Source: Stenotrophomonas sp. NA06056 (lineage in GTDB: Bacteria; Pseudomonadota; Gammaproteobacteria; Xanthomonadales; Xanthomonadaceae). From it: a DNA stretch of 64,000 nucleotides. Shown here piece after piece: positions 27,804 through 39,291 of this stretch. Every line of letters begins with the position of its first letter. Position 1 is the first letter of the stretch. The translations under genes were made by a program, and so were the position numbers. The notes under the pieces were generated by a model. It made no database searches. It was not told the origin of the DNA and was given only the letters and a program-made list of their open reading frames with translations. The stretch is taken from the NCBI RefSeq assembly GCF_013364355.1, contig NZ_CP054931.1:3658001-3722000 (forward strand), in the 5' to 3' direction.

Positions 27804-28292
27804 ATGTCGAGCCCCGCTACCGATGCGGCCCACGCCGCCGCTGATACGCCCCGCCCGCGCGCGCTGCTGCTGTGGCGCCTGCTGGCGATGATCTATGACG
27901 CGTTGCCGGTACTGGCGCTGTGGATGCTGGCCGGCACCGTGTTCACCCTGGCCTATACCTTCAGCGGCCATGCGCAGCGCGAGAACATCGCGCCTTTCAG
28001 TGCATGGCAGTGGCTGCTGTGGGCCGTCTGCTGGGGCATGACCGGGTGGTATGCCACAGCCAGCTGGCGGCGTGGCGGGCAGACATTGGGCATGCGCCCG
28101 TGGCGCTTGAAGCTGGAATCACGCGACGGCGCGCCACTGCGACGCGGCCAGTTGTGGCTGCGGTTCGCAGTGTGCACGCTGTCGCTGCTGCTGGGCGGAT
28201 TGGGCTTCTGGTGGGCGCTGGTGGATCGCCAGCACCTGACCTGGCACGACCGCGCCAGCGGCACCCGCATGGTGCGGATGCCGAAACGCTGA
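27804..28292 (+). CDS. RDD family integral membrane protein
   Basis: 162 residues. The RDD motif appears as [23 protein letters not shown], where Arg and Asp fall in the first membrane segment. Segments lie at about 20-50, 68-90 and 118-140, and a conserved [13 protein letters not shown] loop is present. The end [17 protein letters not shown] matches the family C-terminus. Function is unknown; some RDD proteins act in Na+/H+ transport. Divergent from xerD and commonly found there in xanthomonads, which I recall but cannot check. Confidence 0.88.
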   Translation: MSSPATDAAHAAADTPRPRALLLWRLLAMIYDALPVLALWMLAGTVFTLAYTFSGHAQRENIAPFSAWQWLLWAVCWGMTGWYATASWRRGGQTLGMRPWRLKLESRDGAPLRRGQLWLRFAVCTLSLLLGGLGFWWALVDRQHLTWHDRASGTRMVRMPKR

Positions 28293-28301
28293 CCTGTCCT
28301 G

Positions 28302-28369
28302 GTAGCGCCTGGCCATGCCCGGCGGACGTGGGATATCGGACACCTTCGCCGGGCATGGCACGGCGCTAC
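28302..28369. repeat. Inverted SMAG-type repeat pair between RDD gene and lptG
   Basis: The left arm (28302-28324) begins GTAGCGCC, and the right arm (28347-28369) ends GGCGCTAC, nearly its complement. About 22 bases separate the arms. The pair fills the whole gap between two convergent genes, where it may stop transcription from both sides. Confidence 0.8.
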
Positions 28370-28374
28370 CGCAA

Positions 28375-29481
28375 TCAGCCGGACTTGCGCCGGAACAACA
28401 ATCCGGACACCGCCAACATCACGATCGGCGGCAGCGCGTAGGCAATGCGATAGTCGAACTTGAGCGCGCCGGCCATGCGGCCGAAGAACAGCTGCAGCAG
28501 CCAGAACGCCAGCGCGAACAGGATGCCCAGGAACAGGCGCTTGCCCATGCCGCCACTGCGCAGTGAACCGAACGCGAACGGCACCGCCGCCAGGCACAGC
28601 GCCAGCACATTCAACGGATAGAACCAGCGGCTCCAGTACACATCCTCGTAGTCGCGCGCATCCAGTCCGTTGCGCTCGCGGTAGGCGATGCTGGTGCTCA
28701 GTTCGGACACGCTGAGGTTGCGCGGCTTGGCGATGCCGGTGGCCAGGGCCCCTGCGTCCAGCTTGGAATTCCACGGCTCGCGGGCCGCTTCCTGGCGCGT
28801 TGCCGAACGCTCGCCGAAGGTGTCGCGGCGCACGCCGGTCAACACCCAACCGTCCTTGTCATGCTCGGCGGTGGCGGCATGGGTCAACGTGCCGACCCGC
28901 CCGTCCTCGTTGATCCTGTAGAGGCGCACGTCACGCAGAATCAGCCGCGTGCCCTTGTCGCCCACCAGTTGCTCTTCGCCCGTCTGTGCGTTGAGGAACG
29001 TGTCACCCTCGCGCGCCCACAGACCGGAATAACGCGCCACCGCCATGTCGGTGCCCCACTTGGCACTCATCTTCAGCGAATCGGCACGGTTCTGGCCCCA
29101 GGGGCCCAGGGTCTCGGCGCTGATCACCATCAGCCCGGTCAGCAGCGACAGAGCGATCGCTACCGACACGCTCAGGCGCTTGCGCGACAGGCCCAGCGCG
29201 CGCAGCGCGGTCAGCTCCGAGGTCGCGGCCAGCTGGCCCAGGCCCATCAGCGCGCCGATCACCGCGGCAGTCGGGAACATCGTGTAGGCCCGACGGGGCA
29301 CGGTGTACAGCACCCAGGCTGCCGCATGGCCCAGCGAATAGCCGTTCTTGCCGATGTCCTTGAACTCGCCGGAGAAGGCCATCAGCACGTCCAGGCCGAC
29401 CAGCACCGCCCAGGTCAGCAGCACGGTACCCAGCACCGCCCGGCCCAGGTACAGATCGAAACGCATCGGTCGCAGCATCAT
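28375..29481 (-). CDS. lptG: LPS export permease LptG
   Basis: 368 residues, the YjgP/YjgQ family. Three membrane segments at the N-terminus (about 13-35, 55-80, 100-122) and three at the C-terminus (about 270-365) enclose a periplasmic beta-jellyroll. With LptF and the LptB ATPase it extracts LPS from the inner membrane and passes it to LptC. The ATG at 29481 overlaps the lptF stop by four bases, with AAGGGAG upstream. LptG follows LptF in the usual order. Confidence 0.94.
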   Translation of the reverse strand: MMLRPMRFDLYLGRAVLGTVLLTWAVLVGLDVLMAFSGEFKDIGKNGYSLGHAAAWVLYTVPRRAYTMFPTAAVIGALMGLGQLAATSELTALRALGLSRKRLSVSVAIALSLLTGLMVISAETLGPWGQNRADSLKMSAKWGTDMAVARYSGLWAREGDTFLNAQTGEEQLVGDKGTRLILRDVRLYRINEDGRVGTLTHAATAEHDKDGWVLTGVRRDTFGERSATRQEAAREPWNSKLDAGALATGIAKPRNLSVSELSTSIAYRERNGLDARDYEDVYWSRWFYPLNVLALCLAAVPFAFGSLRSGGMGKRLFLGILFALAFWLLQLFFGRMAGALKFDYRIAYALPPIVMLAVSGLLFRRKSG

Positions 29482-30560
29482 GCGCGGGCTCCCTTCGGGC
29501 GGGCCATGCGGCCGTCACGCGCGTACATCCAGATCGCCAGTGCCAGCAGAGGCAGGGTCAGCCACCACAGGCCAAGCGCCGGCGGAATTTGGCCGTTGGC
29601 AATCCAGCCGCTGCCGATGAACATCATGTTGGTGCCGACCATGTACGCCAGCAGGGCCAGCATCATCCGGCCATAGCGCTGCTGGCGCGGCGAACTGCGG
29701 CCCAGCGGCACGGTCAGCAGGGCAAAGGCCAGTGCGATCAGCGGCGGTGCCAGGCGACGGTGCAGCTGCGCCTGCGCCTCGGGGCGCTTGTCGCCGAACA
29801 GCGCGGTGGTCGGCATCAGCTCGGGGTCATCACTCTTGCGGGCTTCACTGCCATCGGGCAGCGCCACGTCGTTGCGGGCGAAGGTCGCCAGACGGTAGTC
29901 CAGCGCGCCGGCCACCGGCCCTTCCAGCTGGTGGCCATCATCCAGTTCGAGGAAGCGCTGGCGCGCCCCTTCGAAGTACATGCGGCCGCCGGCGGCGGAC
30001 ACCACTTCAAGGCGATCTTCCTTCTGCCGCTGCATGAACACCCGGCCCAGCTGGCTGCCATCGGGGGAGATCGAGGCGACGTAGACCACCCCACCATTGG
30101 GCAGCGGGGTGAACCGGCCCGGCTCCAGGCCGGCCATCAGCACGCTGCGGTTGGCGTCCTGGATCATCTGTTCGGCGGTTCGCTGGGCCCAGGGCCCCAG
30201 CCACAACGAACAGGCGCCGACCACCGTGATCACCGGCAGCACCAGCAGCAGCAGGGGCTTGAGCAGGCGCTTGGGGCCGACACCAATGGCGGTGATGACC
30301 GCCATTTCCGAGTCGCGGTAGAGGCGGGCGATGGCCAGCAGCAGGCCCAGCATCAGTGCCAGCGGCAGGATCAGCGGCATGTAGACGATGAACTGCAGGC
30401 CCAGCTGCGAGAACAGCAGCTTGGCCGGCAGCCGCCCGTCGGCGATGTTGCCGAGGATGTCCACCAGCACGCCGCCCACGCTGACCACCAGCAGGACGAT
30501 CAGGGTAGCCAGGAAACTCTGGACGAAATCGCCCAATAGATAGCGGTCGAGCTTCAACAT
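29478..30560 (-). CDS. lptF: LPS export permease LptF
   Basis: 360 residues from the ATG at 30560 (MLKLDRYLLGDFVQSFLATL). Upstream in-frame codons to 30665 would overlap divergent pepA and are rejected. Topology is 3 TM + periplasmic jellyroll + 3 TM; the periplasmic part includes GVVYVASISPDGSQLGRVFMQ. It pairs with LptG as the membrane half of the LptB2FG LPS exporter. The lptF/pepA divergent arrangement with valS nearby is conserved in many gammaproteobacteria. Confidence 0.95.
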   Translation of the reverse strand: MLKLDRYLLGDFVQSFLATLIVLLVVSVGGVLVDILGNIADGRLPAKLLFSQLGLQFIVYMPLILPLALMLGLLLAIARLYRDSEMAVITAIGVGPKRLLKPLLLLVLPVITVVGACSLWLGPWAQRTAEQMIQDANRSVLMAGLEPGRFTPLPNGGVVYVASISPDGSQLGRVFMQRQKEDRLEVVSAAGGRMYFEGARQRFLELDDGHQLEGPVAGALDYRLATFARNDVALPDGSEARKSDDPELMPTTALFGDKRPEAQAQLHRRLAPPLIALAFALLTVPLGRSSPRQQRYGRMMLALLAYMVGTNMMFIGSGWIANGQIPPALGLWWLTLPLLALAIWMYARDGRMARPKGARA

Positions 30561-30664
30561 GGGGCGGTGGTTTAAACTCTCAGGTTCGTTCGCGGTGCCG
30601 CCCAGTCTAGCGTCTGGGCGTAAACGGTCCGCGATTGTACGGACTTGCCAATGGAATCTGCTCA

Positions 30665-32143
30665 ATGGCTCTCGAATTCACCCTGAACCACCTCGCCGCG
30701 GCTTCGGCCGCCGTTGACTGCCTCGTCGTCGGCGCCTATGCCGACCATACCCTGACTGCGTCCGCGCAGGCACTGGATGCTGCAAGCGGTGGCCGCCTGG
30801 CCGCCCTGGCCCAGCGCGGCGACCTGTCCGGCAAGACCGGCGCCACCACCCTGCTGCACGATCTGCCGGGCGTGACCGCCCCGCGCGTGCTGGTGGTCGG
30901 GCTCGGCGATGCTGCCCGCTTCGGCGTGCCGCAGTACCTGAAGGCAGTCGGCGACGCCGTGCGCGCGCTGAAGGCTGGCGCTGCCCGCAGCGCACTGTTC
31001 ACCCTGTCCGAGGTGGCCATCAAGGACCGCGACGCGGCCTGGGCGATCCGCCAGGCAGTGATCGCCGCCGACCACGCCGCCTACCGCTACACCGCCACCC
31101 TGGGCAAGAAAAAGGCCGATGATGCCGGCCTGGCCCAGCTGGCCATCGCCGGTGATGACGCGCAGGCCCTGGCCCAGGGCCAGGCCATCGCCGCCGGTGT
31201 CGAATTCGCCCGCGAGCTGGGCAACCTGCCGCCGAACTACTGCACCCCGGCCTACCTGGCTGAAGTGGGCGTGAAATTCGCCGGCGAGCATGACGGTGCC
31301 GAAGCGGAAATCCTCGACGAGACCCAGATGGAAGCGCTGGGCATGGGCTCGCTGCTGGCCGTGGCCCGTGGCTCGGCCAACCGCCCGCGCCTGGTGGTGC
31401 TGAAGTGGAACAACGGCGGCGACGCCAAGCCCTACGTACTGGTCGGCAAGGGCATCACCTTCGATACCGGTGGCGTCAACCTGAAGACCCAGGGCGGCAT
31501 CGAAGAGATGAAGTACGACATGTGCGGTGGCGCCAACGTCATCGGCACCTTCGTCGCTGCGGTCAAGGCCAAGCTGCCGTTGAACCTTGTCGTGGTGGTG
31601 CCGGCGGTGGAAAACGCCATCGACGGCAACGCCTACCGTCCGTCCGACGTCATCACCTCGATGTCGGGCAAGACCATCGAAGTGGGCAACACCGACGCCG
31701 AAGGCCGCCTGATCCTGTGCGACGCCCTGACCTACGCACAGCGCTTCGAGCCGCAGGCGCTGGTCGATGTGGCCACCCTGACCGGTGCCTGCATGGTCGC
31801 CCTCGGCCACCAGACCGCAGGCCTGATGAGCAAGCACGACGACCTGGCCAACGAACTGCTGGCCGCTGGCGAGCAGGTCTTCGACCGCGCCTGGCGCCTG
31901 CCGCTGTGGGACGAATACCAGCCGATGCTGGATTCCAGTTTCGCCGACGTCTACAACATCGGCGGCCGCTGGGCCGGTGCCATCACCGCCGGTTGCTTCC
32001 TGTCGCGCTTCGCCGAAGGCCAGCGCTGGGCCCACCTGGACATCGCCGGCGTGGCCAGCGATGAAGGCAAGCGTGGCATGGCCACCGGCCGTCCGGTCGG
32101 CCTGCTGAGCCAGTGGTTGCTGGACCAGGTCGCCCGCGCCTGA
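30665..32143 (+). CDS. pepA: Leucyl aminopeptidase PepA
   Basis: 492 residues from the ATG at 30665. The M17 catalytic domain carries the two-metal centre: [15 protein letters not shown] (Lys and Asp ligands), MKYDMCGG, and the signature [10 protein letters not shown] (Asp and Glu ligands, catalytic Arg). It removes N-terminal residues from peptides. In E. coli PepA also binds DNA and assists Xer recombination at plasmid sites. It is divergent from lptF across 104 bases and leads a pepA-holC-valS series. Confidence 0.96.
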   Translation: MALEFTLNHLAAASAAVDCLVVGAYADHTLTASAQALDAASGGRLAALAQRGDLSGKTGATTLLHDLPGVTAPRVLVVGLGDAARFGVPQYLKAVGDAVRALKAGAARSALFTLSEVAIKDRDAAWAIRQAVIAADHAAYRYTATLGKKKADDAGLAQLAIAGDDAQALAQGQAIAAGVEFARELGNLPPNYCTPAYLAEVGVKFAGEHDGAEAEILDETQMEALGMGSLLAVARGSANRPRLVVLKWNNGGDAKPYVLVGKGITFDTGGVNLKTQGGIEEMKYDMCGGANVIGTFVAAVKAKLPLNLVVVVPAVENAIDGNAYRPSDVITSMSGKTIEVGNTDAEGRLILCDALTYAQRFEPQALVDVATLTGACMVALGHQTAGLMSKHDDLANELLAAGEQVFDRAWRLPLWDEYQPMLDSSFADVYNIGGRWAGAITAGCFLSRFAEGQRWAHLDIAGVASDEGKRGMATGRPVGLLSQWLLDQVARA

Positions 32144-32240
32144 CGCTGTACCTGACCCTGGCCGGCAACCGCCGGCCGGGGCCTCGCCGATCCAGCCGTC
32201 ACCCGGCATGGATCGGCACCTGCCTCACCTGGATGCCGCC

Positions 32241-32666
32241 ATGCCCCGCGCCGACTTCTACCTGATCGCCAAGCCCCGTTTCCTGACCGAGCCACTGCGC
32301 CTGGTCTGCGAGCTGGCGCGCAAGGCCAACGACGCCGGGTTGTTCACCCTGGTGCTGACCCGCGACCAGGCCCAGGCCGAAGAACTCGACGAACTTCTCT
32401 GGTCGTTCGACGACGATGCCTACATTCCGCACCAGATCGTGGGTGAGGATGTGGACGAGGAAGAGGCGCTGGTGCTGATCGCCCCGCCCGGTGGCGAGGC
32501 GCCCGTGCGGCCGCTGGTGATCAACCTGCGCGACGAACCCTGGCTGGGCCAGTGCGAGCGCGTGCTGGAAGTGGTGCCGGCCGATCCGGAAGCACGTGAA
32601 CCGCTGCGCGAGCGCTGGCGCCAGTACAAGACCGCCGGTTACGACCTGAACAAGCACGACATGTAA
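32241..32666 (+). CDS. holC: DNA polymerase III chi subunit
   Basis: 141 residues from the ATG at 32241 (MPRADFYLIAKPRFL). An in-frame ATG at 32208 would add 11 residues, but the shorter form matches the family start. Conserved blocks are ACELARKAN-like KAND, LWSFDDDAYIPHQIVGED and VINLRDEPW. Chi joins psi in the clamp loader and contacts SSB. The pepA-holC-valS order is conserved in proteobacteria. A possible psi partner is at 37208-37726. Confidence 0.94.
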   Translation: MPRADFYLIAKPRFLTEPLRLVCELARKANDAGLFTLVLTRDQAQAEELDELLWSFDDDAYIPHQIVGEDVDEEEALVLIAPPGGEAPVRPLVINLRDEPWLGQCERVLEVVPADPEAREPLRERWRQYKTAGYDLNKHDM

Positions 32667-32685
32667 GCCCAGCGAGGACCCCTTG

Positions 32686-32877
32686 ATGCGCCTGTTGATC
32701 GCCCTGATTCTTCCCTGGCTGTCCTTTTTCACCATCGGCCGGCCGTTTGCCGGCATCGTCTGCCTGATCCTGCAGATCACCCTGATCGGCTGGCTGCCCG
32801 CCGCGATCTGGGCTGCCTATTCGGTCAGCCAGTACCACACCGACCAGAAGATCCGGCGCACCCTCGGGTCGCGCTGA
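32686..32877 (+). CDS. Small YqaE/Pmp3-like membrane protein
   Basis: 63 residues from the ATG at 32686 (GCGAGGA about ten bases upstream). It has two hydrophobic segments (about 2-22 and 26-48) with a short loop, [18 protein letters not shown], and an end [14 protein letters not shown]. The pattern of two helices, LPW/LPP at the first and [12 protein letters not shown] at the second matches the Pmp3/YqaE family, small hydrophobic proteins linked to membrane potential and stress. It sits 19 bases after holC and 34 before valS, suggesting one transcript. Confidence 0.75.
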   Translation: MRLLIALILPWLSFFTIGRPFAGIVCLILQITLIGWLPAAIWAAYSVSQYHTDQKIRRTLGSR

Positions 32878-32911
32878 TCTCCCTTCCCGCCTTGATGACT
32901 GGTTCCCCCGC

Positions 32912-35740
<2,829 letters not shown>

Positions 35741-35745
35741 CACCT

Positions 35746-35778
35746 GTAGGTTGGGTGCCAACCAAGGTTGGCATCTAC
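35746..35778. repeat. Short palindromic repeat with GTAG/CTAC ends
   Basis: GTAG at 35746 and CTAC ending at 35778 enclose TGCCAACC-AA-GGTTGGCA, an eight-base perfect stem. It lies six bases after the valS stop and belongs to the same end-signature class as the SMAG repeats. Confidence 0.75.
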
Positions 35779-35792
35779 CAACGCGGAATCGG

Positions 35793-35817
35793 AAACGCCG
35801 GGCACTGCCCGGCGTTT
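35793..35817 (+). terminator. Terminator of valS
   Basis: AAACGCCGGGC (35793-35803) pairs perfectly with GCCCGGCGTTT (35807-35817) around ACT. The next bases, CCATTTCTG, make a modest T-tract. It is 53 bases after valS and just before the EamA gene. Confidence 0.7.
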
Positions 35818-35846
35818 CCATTTCTGCCACATGGCATCATCGGGCG

Positions 35847-36668
35847 ATGCCGCTTTCCCTCTTCCTGCTGGTCCTCGCTGCTGCGGCACTGCACGCCAGC
35901 TGGAACGCGATCGTCAAACGCGGGCCGGACAAGTTCCTCGGCACCGTACTGGTGACCGGCAGTGCGGCGTTGCTGTCGGCGGCGGCGTTGCCGTTGTTGC
36001 CCTTCCCTGCCATGGACAGCTGGCCGTGGCTGGTGGCGTCGGTGCTGCTGCAGGTGACCTACTACGCCCTGGTCGCACGCTGCTACCAACAGGTCGACAT
36101 GAGCCTGGCGTATCCGATGATGCGCGGCTGCGCGCCCATACTTGTTGCGTTGGCCGGCGCCGTGCTCGGCGAACGCCTGCCGCCTTCAGCCTGGCTCGGC
36201 GTCATCCTGGTGAGCGGCGGCATCCTGTGCATGGCCCGCGGCGCACGCAGTGGCCAGCTGCGGCTGCCGGTGCTGACGGCGGCGATGATCGCCACCTACA
36301 CGCTGGTTGATGCACAGGGTGCGCGGCTGTCCGGCAATGCGCTGAGCTATACGTTGTGGTTGTTCCTGCTGTCGGGCATCCCGCTGCCAGCGTGGGCGTT
36401 GTACACGCGACGTGGCGCGGTGCTGGCCTACGCGCGCCAACATTGGCCGCTGGGTCTGGCCGGCGGCATCGGCACCACCGCGTCGTATGCGATGGCGCTG
36501 TGGGCGATGACCCAGGTACCAGTGGCGATGGTGTCGGCGCTGCGCGAATCGTCGATCCTGTTCGCGCTGCTGATCTCGGTGTTCCTGCTGCGCGAACGGG
36601 TACCGCGTGCACGCTGGCTGGCGGCGGTATTGATCGTCGGGGGTGTGCTGGCGCTGCGGTTGGCGTAA
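35847..36668 (+). CDS. EamA/DMT-superfamily membrane transporter
   Basis: 273 residues from the ATG at 35847; codons upstream to 35751 cross the terminator. About ten hydrophobic segments are arranged as two EamA halves (about 3-130 and 140-272). The end of each half has the family pattern (LGERLPPSAWLGVILVSGG and LRERVPRARWLAAVLIVGG), showing the internal duplication. Substrate is unknown: DMT carriers export amino acids, nucleosides or other metabolites. It faces rimI convergently. Confidence 0.9.
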   Translation: MPLSLFLLVLAAAALHASWNAIVKRGPDKFLGTVLVTGSAALLSAAALPLLPFPAMDSWPWLVASVLLQVTYYALVARCYQQVDMSLAYPMMRGCAPILVALAGAVLGERLPPSAWLGVILVSGGILCMARGARSGQLRLPVLTAAMIATYTLVDAQGARLSGNALSYTLWLFLLSGIPLPAWALYTRRGAVLAYARQHWPLGLAGGIGTTASYAMALWAMTQVPVAMVSALRESSILFALLISVFLLRERVPRARWLAAVLIVGGVLALRLA

Positions 36669-36679
36669 ACAACGCTCCG

Positions 36680-36704
36680 GTAGTGCCGGCCGCTGGCCGG
36701 CAAC
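36680..36704. repeat. SMAG-type single repeat
   Basis: It starts GTAGTGCCGGCC and continues GCTGGCCGGCAAC, with a GCCGGC/GCCGGC stem. It lies between the convergent EamA and rimI genes, 45 bases apart. Confidence 0.7.
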
Positions 36705-36713
36705 CCTTCGACC

Positions 36714-37211
36714 TTACAGCGGCGGCATTGTCTCCAGCTCGCCGTCCACCAGTTCGATCGCCATCACCAGCGCATCTTCGCGCCCCTCCGCAGCAGGATA
36801 ATAGCGGGGGCGCCGGCCAATCTCGTTGAAGCCTTCGCTGTGGTACAGCGTCAGCGCCGGGGTATTGGACGGACGCACTTCCAGGAACACCCGCTGGGCG
36901 CCACGATCACCGGCCAGGCGAACCAGCGCACGCAGCAGTTCACGGCCAAGCCCACGCGACTGCACCAGCGGATCGATGCAGATGTTCAGCACATGCGCTT
37001 CATCGGCAGCCAGGCTGAGCACGCCATAGCCGATCAACAGGCCATCGCGCTCCATGGCCAGACCGGGGTAACCGGCACGCAGGCAATCCAGGAAAATGCC
37101 GCGGGTCCAGGGATAGGGATAGCCACGCACTTCGATGGCCATTACTGCGTTGAGATCACTCTCGCGCAGTGCACGCATCGCCACCGGCCCGGGCTGGCTG
37201 ACCGCACTCAT
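36714..37211 (-). CDS. rimI: Ribosomal-protein-S18-alanine N-acetyltransferase RimI
   Basis: 165 residues from the ATG at 37211, which overlaps the upstream stop by four bases. It is a GNAT fold with the acetyl-CoA loop QSRGLGRELLRALV (Q/RxxGxG/A) and conserved VLNICIDP, FLEVRPSNTPALTLYHSEGF and RPRYYP, all RimI hallmarks. It acetylates the N-terminal Ala of S18. It is the last gene of the pssA - putative holD - rimI run. Confidence 0.94.
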   Translation of the reverse strand: MSAVSQPGPVAMRALRESDLNAVMAIEVRGYPYPWTRGIFLDCLRAGYPGLAMERDGLLIGYGVLSLAADEAHVLNICIDPLVQSRGLGRELLRALVRLAGDRGAQRVFLEVRPSNTPALTLYHSEGFNEIGRRPRYYPAAEGREDALVMAIELVDGELETMPPL

Positions 37212-37726
37212 GCGGCTCCGCCCTTGCGCAATGCACGCAGCTGCGGCCACAACGCGCGTTTGGCTGCGGGGTCGCGACGTAGCTGCTCCAGTGGCCAGCT
37301 GTCCATCAACGCCTGCGTGGCCGGATCATTGGGATTGCAGCCCGACGCACGCAACAGCGCGATCTGCAGGCGATCAGGCAGGCGCACCAGCGGCTGGCGT
37401 GCGTTACCGGTGGCCAGCGGACGGGCCGCCGCCGGTACGGTGTCCGGCGCCGCCACCGGCACGGCAGTGCGTGGCGTCGCGCGCTCGGGCCGGGCTTCCA
37501 GCACCGGATCGCGCTGGCTGCGTTCCTGCGGCATCGACGGCGGCGGCGTTCTTGCCGACTCCACCGCCACCGCTGCGGGCATTGATGCCTCGGCGTCGGC
37601 CACGCTCAGCTGCAACGCTGCGTCCATCGCGGCGGCCAGCTGACCATCGTGATAGACGGTGTAGCCCATTGCCTGCAGCCAAGCCTGCTGGGCCGGGGAC
37701 CACAACACGGGCAGGTCCTGGCTCAC
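37208..37726 (-). CDS. Putative DNA polymerase III psi subunit (HolD-like), divergent
   Basis: 172 residues from a GTG at 37726 that overlaps the pssA stop (GTGA). The longer open frame to 38008 is antisense-free but overlaps pssA and lacks support. The N-terminus has QQAWLQAMGYTVYHDG, resembling the short chi-binding peptide of psi (E. coli RRDWQLQQLGITQW). A low-complexity Ala/Pro/Arg linker (about 45-115) follows. The C-terminal segment from about 115 (RLPDRLQIALLRASG, TQALMDSWPLEQLRRDP) looks helical. In E. coli holD lies immediately upstream of rimI, with the same four-base style of coupling. Function is inferred from that position and the short motif, not from overall similarity. Confidence 0.6.
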   Translation of the reverse strand: MSQDLPVLWSPAQQAWLQAMGYTVYHDGQLAAAMDAALQLSVADAEASMPAAVAVESARTPPPSMPQERSQRDPVLEARPERATPRTAVPVAAPDTVPAAARPLATGNARQPLVRLPDRLQIALLRASGCNPNDPATQALMDSWPLEQLRRDPAAKRALWPQLRALRKGGAA

Positions 37727-38502
37727 GCCGCCTCGGGCTTCTTGCGCAGGCGCTGCATGCCCCACATCACCGGGCCTGACAGGGCGTACAGGATGCCGAC
37801 GACGAACAGCACGCGGGGCAGATCGATCACCGCGATGGCGATGCCGATCGGCACCAGTGCCAGCACCAGGAACGGGACGCGGTCCGAACGTGCGCCCTCC
37901 TTGGCCGGACCGCCCTTGAAGCTCCAGAAGCGGATGCGGCTGACCATCAGCAGTGCGGCGACAAGGGTCACCGCCAGCGCCACGAAGCGCAGCTCGTTGC
38001 CGTTCCAACCCAAGGTGCCATCGGCGAAGGCCCAGACGAAGGACATCATCAGGCCCGCAGCAGCCGGGCTGGCGAGGCCGACGAACCAGCGCTTGTCGAC
38101 CACGGCCACCTGGGTATTGAAGCGCGCCAGGCGCAGCGCCGCGCAGGCGGCATACAGGAAGGCCACTGCCCAGCCCAGGCGGCCGACCAGCTCACCGTCG
38201 TACTTCAGTTCCGACAGCGACCAGTGGTACATCACCAAGGCGGGCGCCATGCCGAAGCTGACCAGATCGGCCAGCGAGTCGTACTGCACCCCGAACTCGC
38301 TGCTGGTACCGGTCAGGCGCGCGACTCGGCCATCGAGGCCATCCATCACCGCCGCGACGAACACAGCGATGCTGGCATTGACGAAATCCCCGTTGGCCGC
38401 GGCGATGATGGCGTAGAAGCCAGAGAACAGCCCAGCCGTGGTGAACAGGTTGGGCAGCAGGTAAATCGTGCGCGAGCGCGGCGGCGGTGTGATCGGGTCC
38501 AT
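37723..38502 (-). CDS. pssA: CDP-diacylglycerol-serine O-phosphatidyltransferase
   Basis: 259 residues from the ATG at 38502; a TTG at 38541 would add 13 residues and overlap nothing useful. The CDP-alcohol phosphatidyltransferase signature DGxxAR(x8)Gx3Dx3D is seen as DGLDGRVARLTGTSSEFG followed by YDSLAD. About seven to eight membrane segments follow. It makes phosphatidylserine, the precursor of phosphatidylethanolamine. This is the integral-membrane type II enzyme, unlike the phospholipase-D-like PssA of E. coli. Confidence 0.93.
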   Translation of the reverse strand: MDPITPPPRSRTIYLLPNLFTTAGLFSGFYAIIAAANGDFVNASIAVFVAAVMDGLDGRVARLTGTSSEFGVQYDSLADLVSFGMAPALVMYHWSLSELKYDGELVGRLGWAVAFLYAACAALRLARFNTQVAVVDKRWFVGLASPAAAGLMMSFVWAFADGTLGWNGNELRFVALAVTLVAALLMVSRIRFWSFKGGPAKEGARSDRVPFLVLALVPIGIAIAVIDLPRVLFVVGILYALSGPVMWGMQRLRKKPEAA

Positions 38503-38582
38503 GGAATCCAGTTTAATCGACTTGCCAGCGGTCGGCGCCAATGCTGCAATCGGCGTTCTACGCCCATTCTGCGGAGTTTGCC

Positions 38583-38960
38583 ATGCGTGCCCTGTCCTGC
38601 CTGGGTTGCCTGCTGCTGTTGGCCAGTACCACGGCGCTGGCCGGGCCCGTCTACAAATGGAAGGATGCCAAGGGTGTGACCCAGTATTCGGAAACGCCGC
38701 CGACCGGCGCCAAATACGAGACCCGCGCCCAGGCCAAGGCCGCTGTGACGGAAGAAGCGGAGGCGGCCAGTGCCGCCCCGGTGCCCAAGGAATGCAGCAC
38801 CGCCCGCGCCAACCTTGCGCTGCTGGAGGGCGGTGGCCCGGTGATGCAGGACACCGATGGCGACGGCAAGGCCGATACCGCGCTCACCACCGAACAGCGC
38901 AGCAGCCAGAAGGGTCTGGCCGAGGCGACGATCAAGGCGTACTGCCCACCGGCGGGTTGA
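38583..38960 (+). CDS. Exported DUF4124 protein
   Basis: 125 residues from the ATG at 38583. A signal peptide (about 1-20, LSCLGCLLLLASTTALA) precedes a DUF4124 start, GPVYKWKDAKGVTQYSETPP, in which the Y-x-W-x-D-x-x-G-x-x-x-Y pattern is diagnostic. A mid-region DTDGDGKADT looks like a calcium-type Asp loop and could be fortuitous. Cys pairs (ECSTARA and AYCPP) may form a disulfide. Cellular role is unknown. It is divergent from pssA by 80 bases. Confidence 0.85.
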   Translation: MRALSCLGCLLLLASTTALAGPVYKWKDAKGVTQYSETPPTGAKYETRAQAKAAVTEEAEAASAAPVPKECSTARANLALLEGGGPVMQDTDGDGKADTALTTEQRSSQKGLAEATIKAYCPPAG

Positions 38961-38967
38961 GGGGTAT

Positions 38968-39160
38968 CGGCCGGGCGGCGCCCGGCACCCGCAGAGGCCA
39001 GAGCCAAAGCCAAAGCCAAAGCGGCTTTCTGCGGGATGGCGGGGCACTGTGGGTTTGCGGGGCCGCCGCAAGTACGTCCGTGTAGGCTTGGTCGCCGCAT
39101 CCATGCGGCTCACACCCCGCAAACCCACAGTGCCCCGCCTTCGACAGTTTCCCGGTGGCC
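38968..39160 (-). repeat. Composite hairpin element, unit C
   Basis: The 25-base conserved block (38968-38992, starting CGGCCGGGCGGCGCCC) is identical to that of unit A. It is followed by GCCAAA repeated three times (39003-39020). The hairpin arms 39038-39062 and 39115-39139 pair at 25 of 25 bases, yet their sequence (GGCGGGGCACTGTGGG...) is unrelated to the arms of unit A. The conserved tail TTCGACAGTTTCC follows at 39140. The loop keeps GCCGCATCCATGCGGC, equivalent to the CATCCATG palindrome of A. Confidence 0.88.
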
Positions 39161-39161
39161 A

Positions 39162-39247
39162 GTAGATCCACGCCATGCGTGGATGAATCTCCATCGAAAT
39201 CGAATATTTCGACAATTGATCGAAGAGCATCCACGCATGACGTGAAT
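39162..39247. repeat. SMAG-type repeat pair, second copy degenerate
   Basis: 39162-39185 is the same 24-mer as at 23160 and 46861 (GTAGATCCACGCC...). The inverted partner at 39228-39247 (CATCCACGCATGACGTGAAT) has lost the terminal CTAC. The pair lies exactly between composite units C and D, as the pair at 23118-23183 lies between A and B. Confidence 0.82.
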
Positions 39248-39248
39248 C

Positions 39249-39268
39249 GTGTCGACCAAGGTCGACAC
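39249..39268. repeat. Perfect short palindrome GTGTCGACC-AA-GGTCGACAC
   Basis: A nine-base perfect stem with a two-base loop follows the degenerate SMAG copy. Its pattern (arm-AA-arm) resembles the hairpins at 35746-35778 and 41915-41935. It could be an operator or another REP-like unit. Confidence 0.6.
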
Positions 39269-39291
39269 CCACCAAGAGCAGGCCATGCCAG

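Noticed and set aside
37208..38008. 266-codon version of the putative holD
   Set aside because: The first 94 codons lie inside pssA in another frame and are low-complexity. The GTG at 37726 overlapping the pssA stop is a better start.
38860..38890. Calcium-binding repeat in the DUF4124 protein
   Set aside because: Only one DTDGDGKAD-like stretch is present, which is not enough to call a thrombospondin-3-type or EF-hand repeat.
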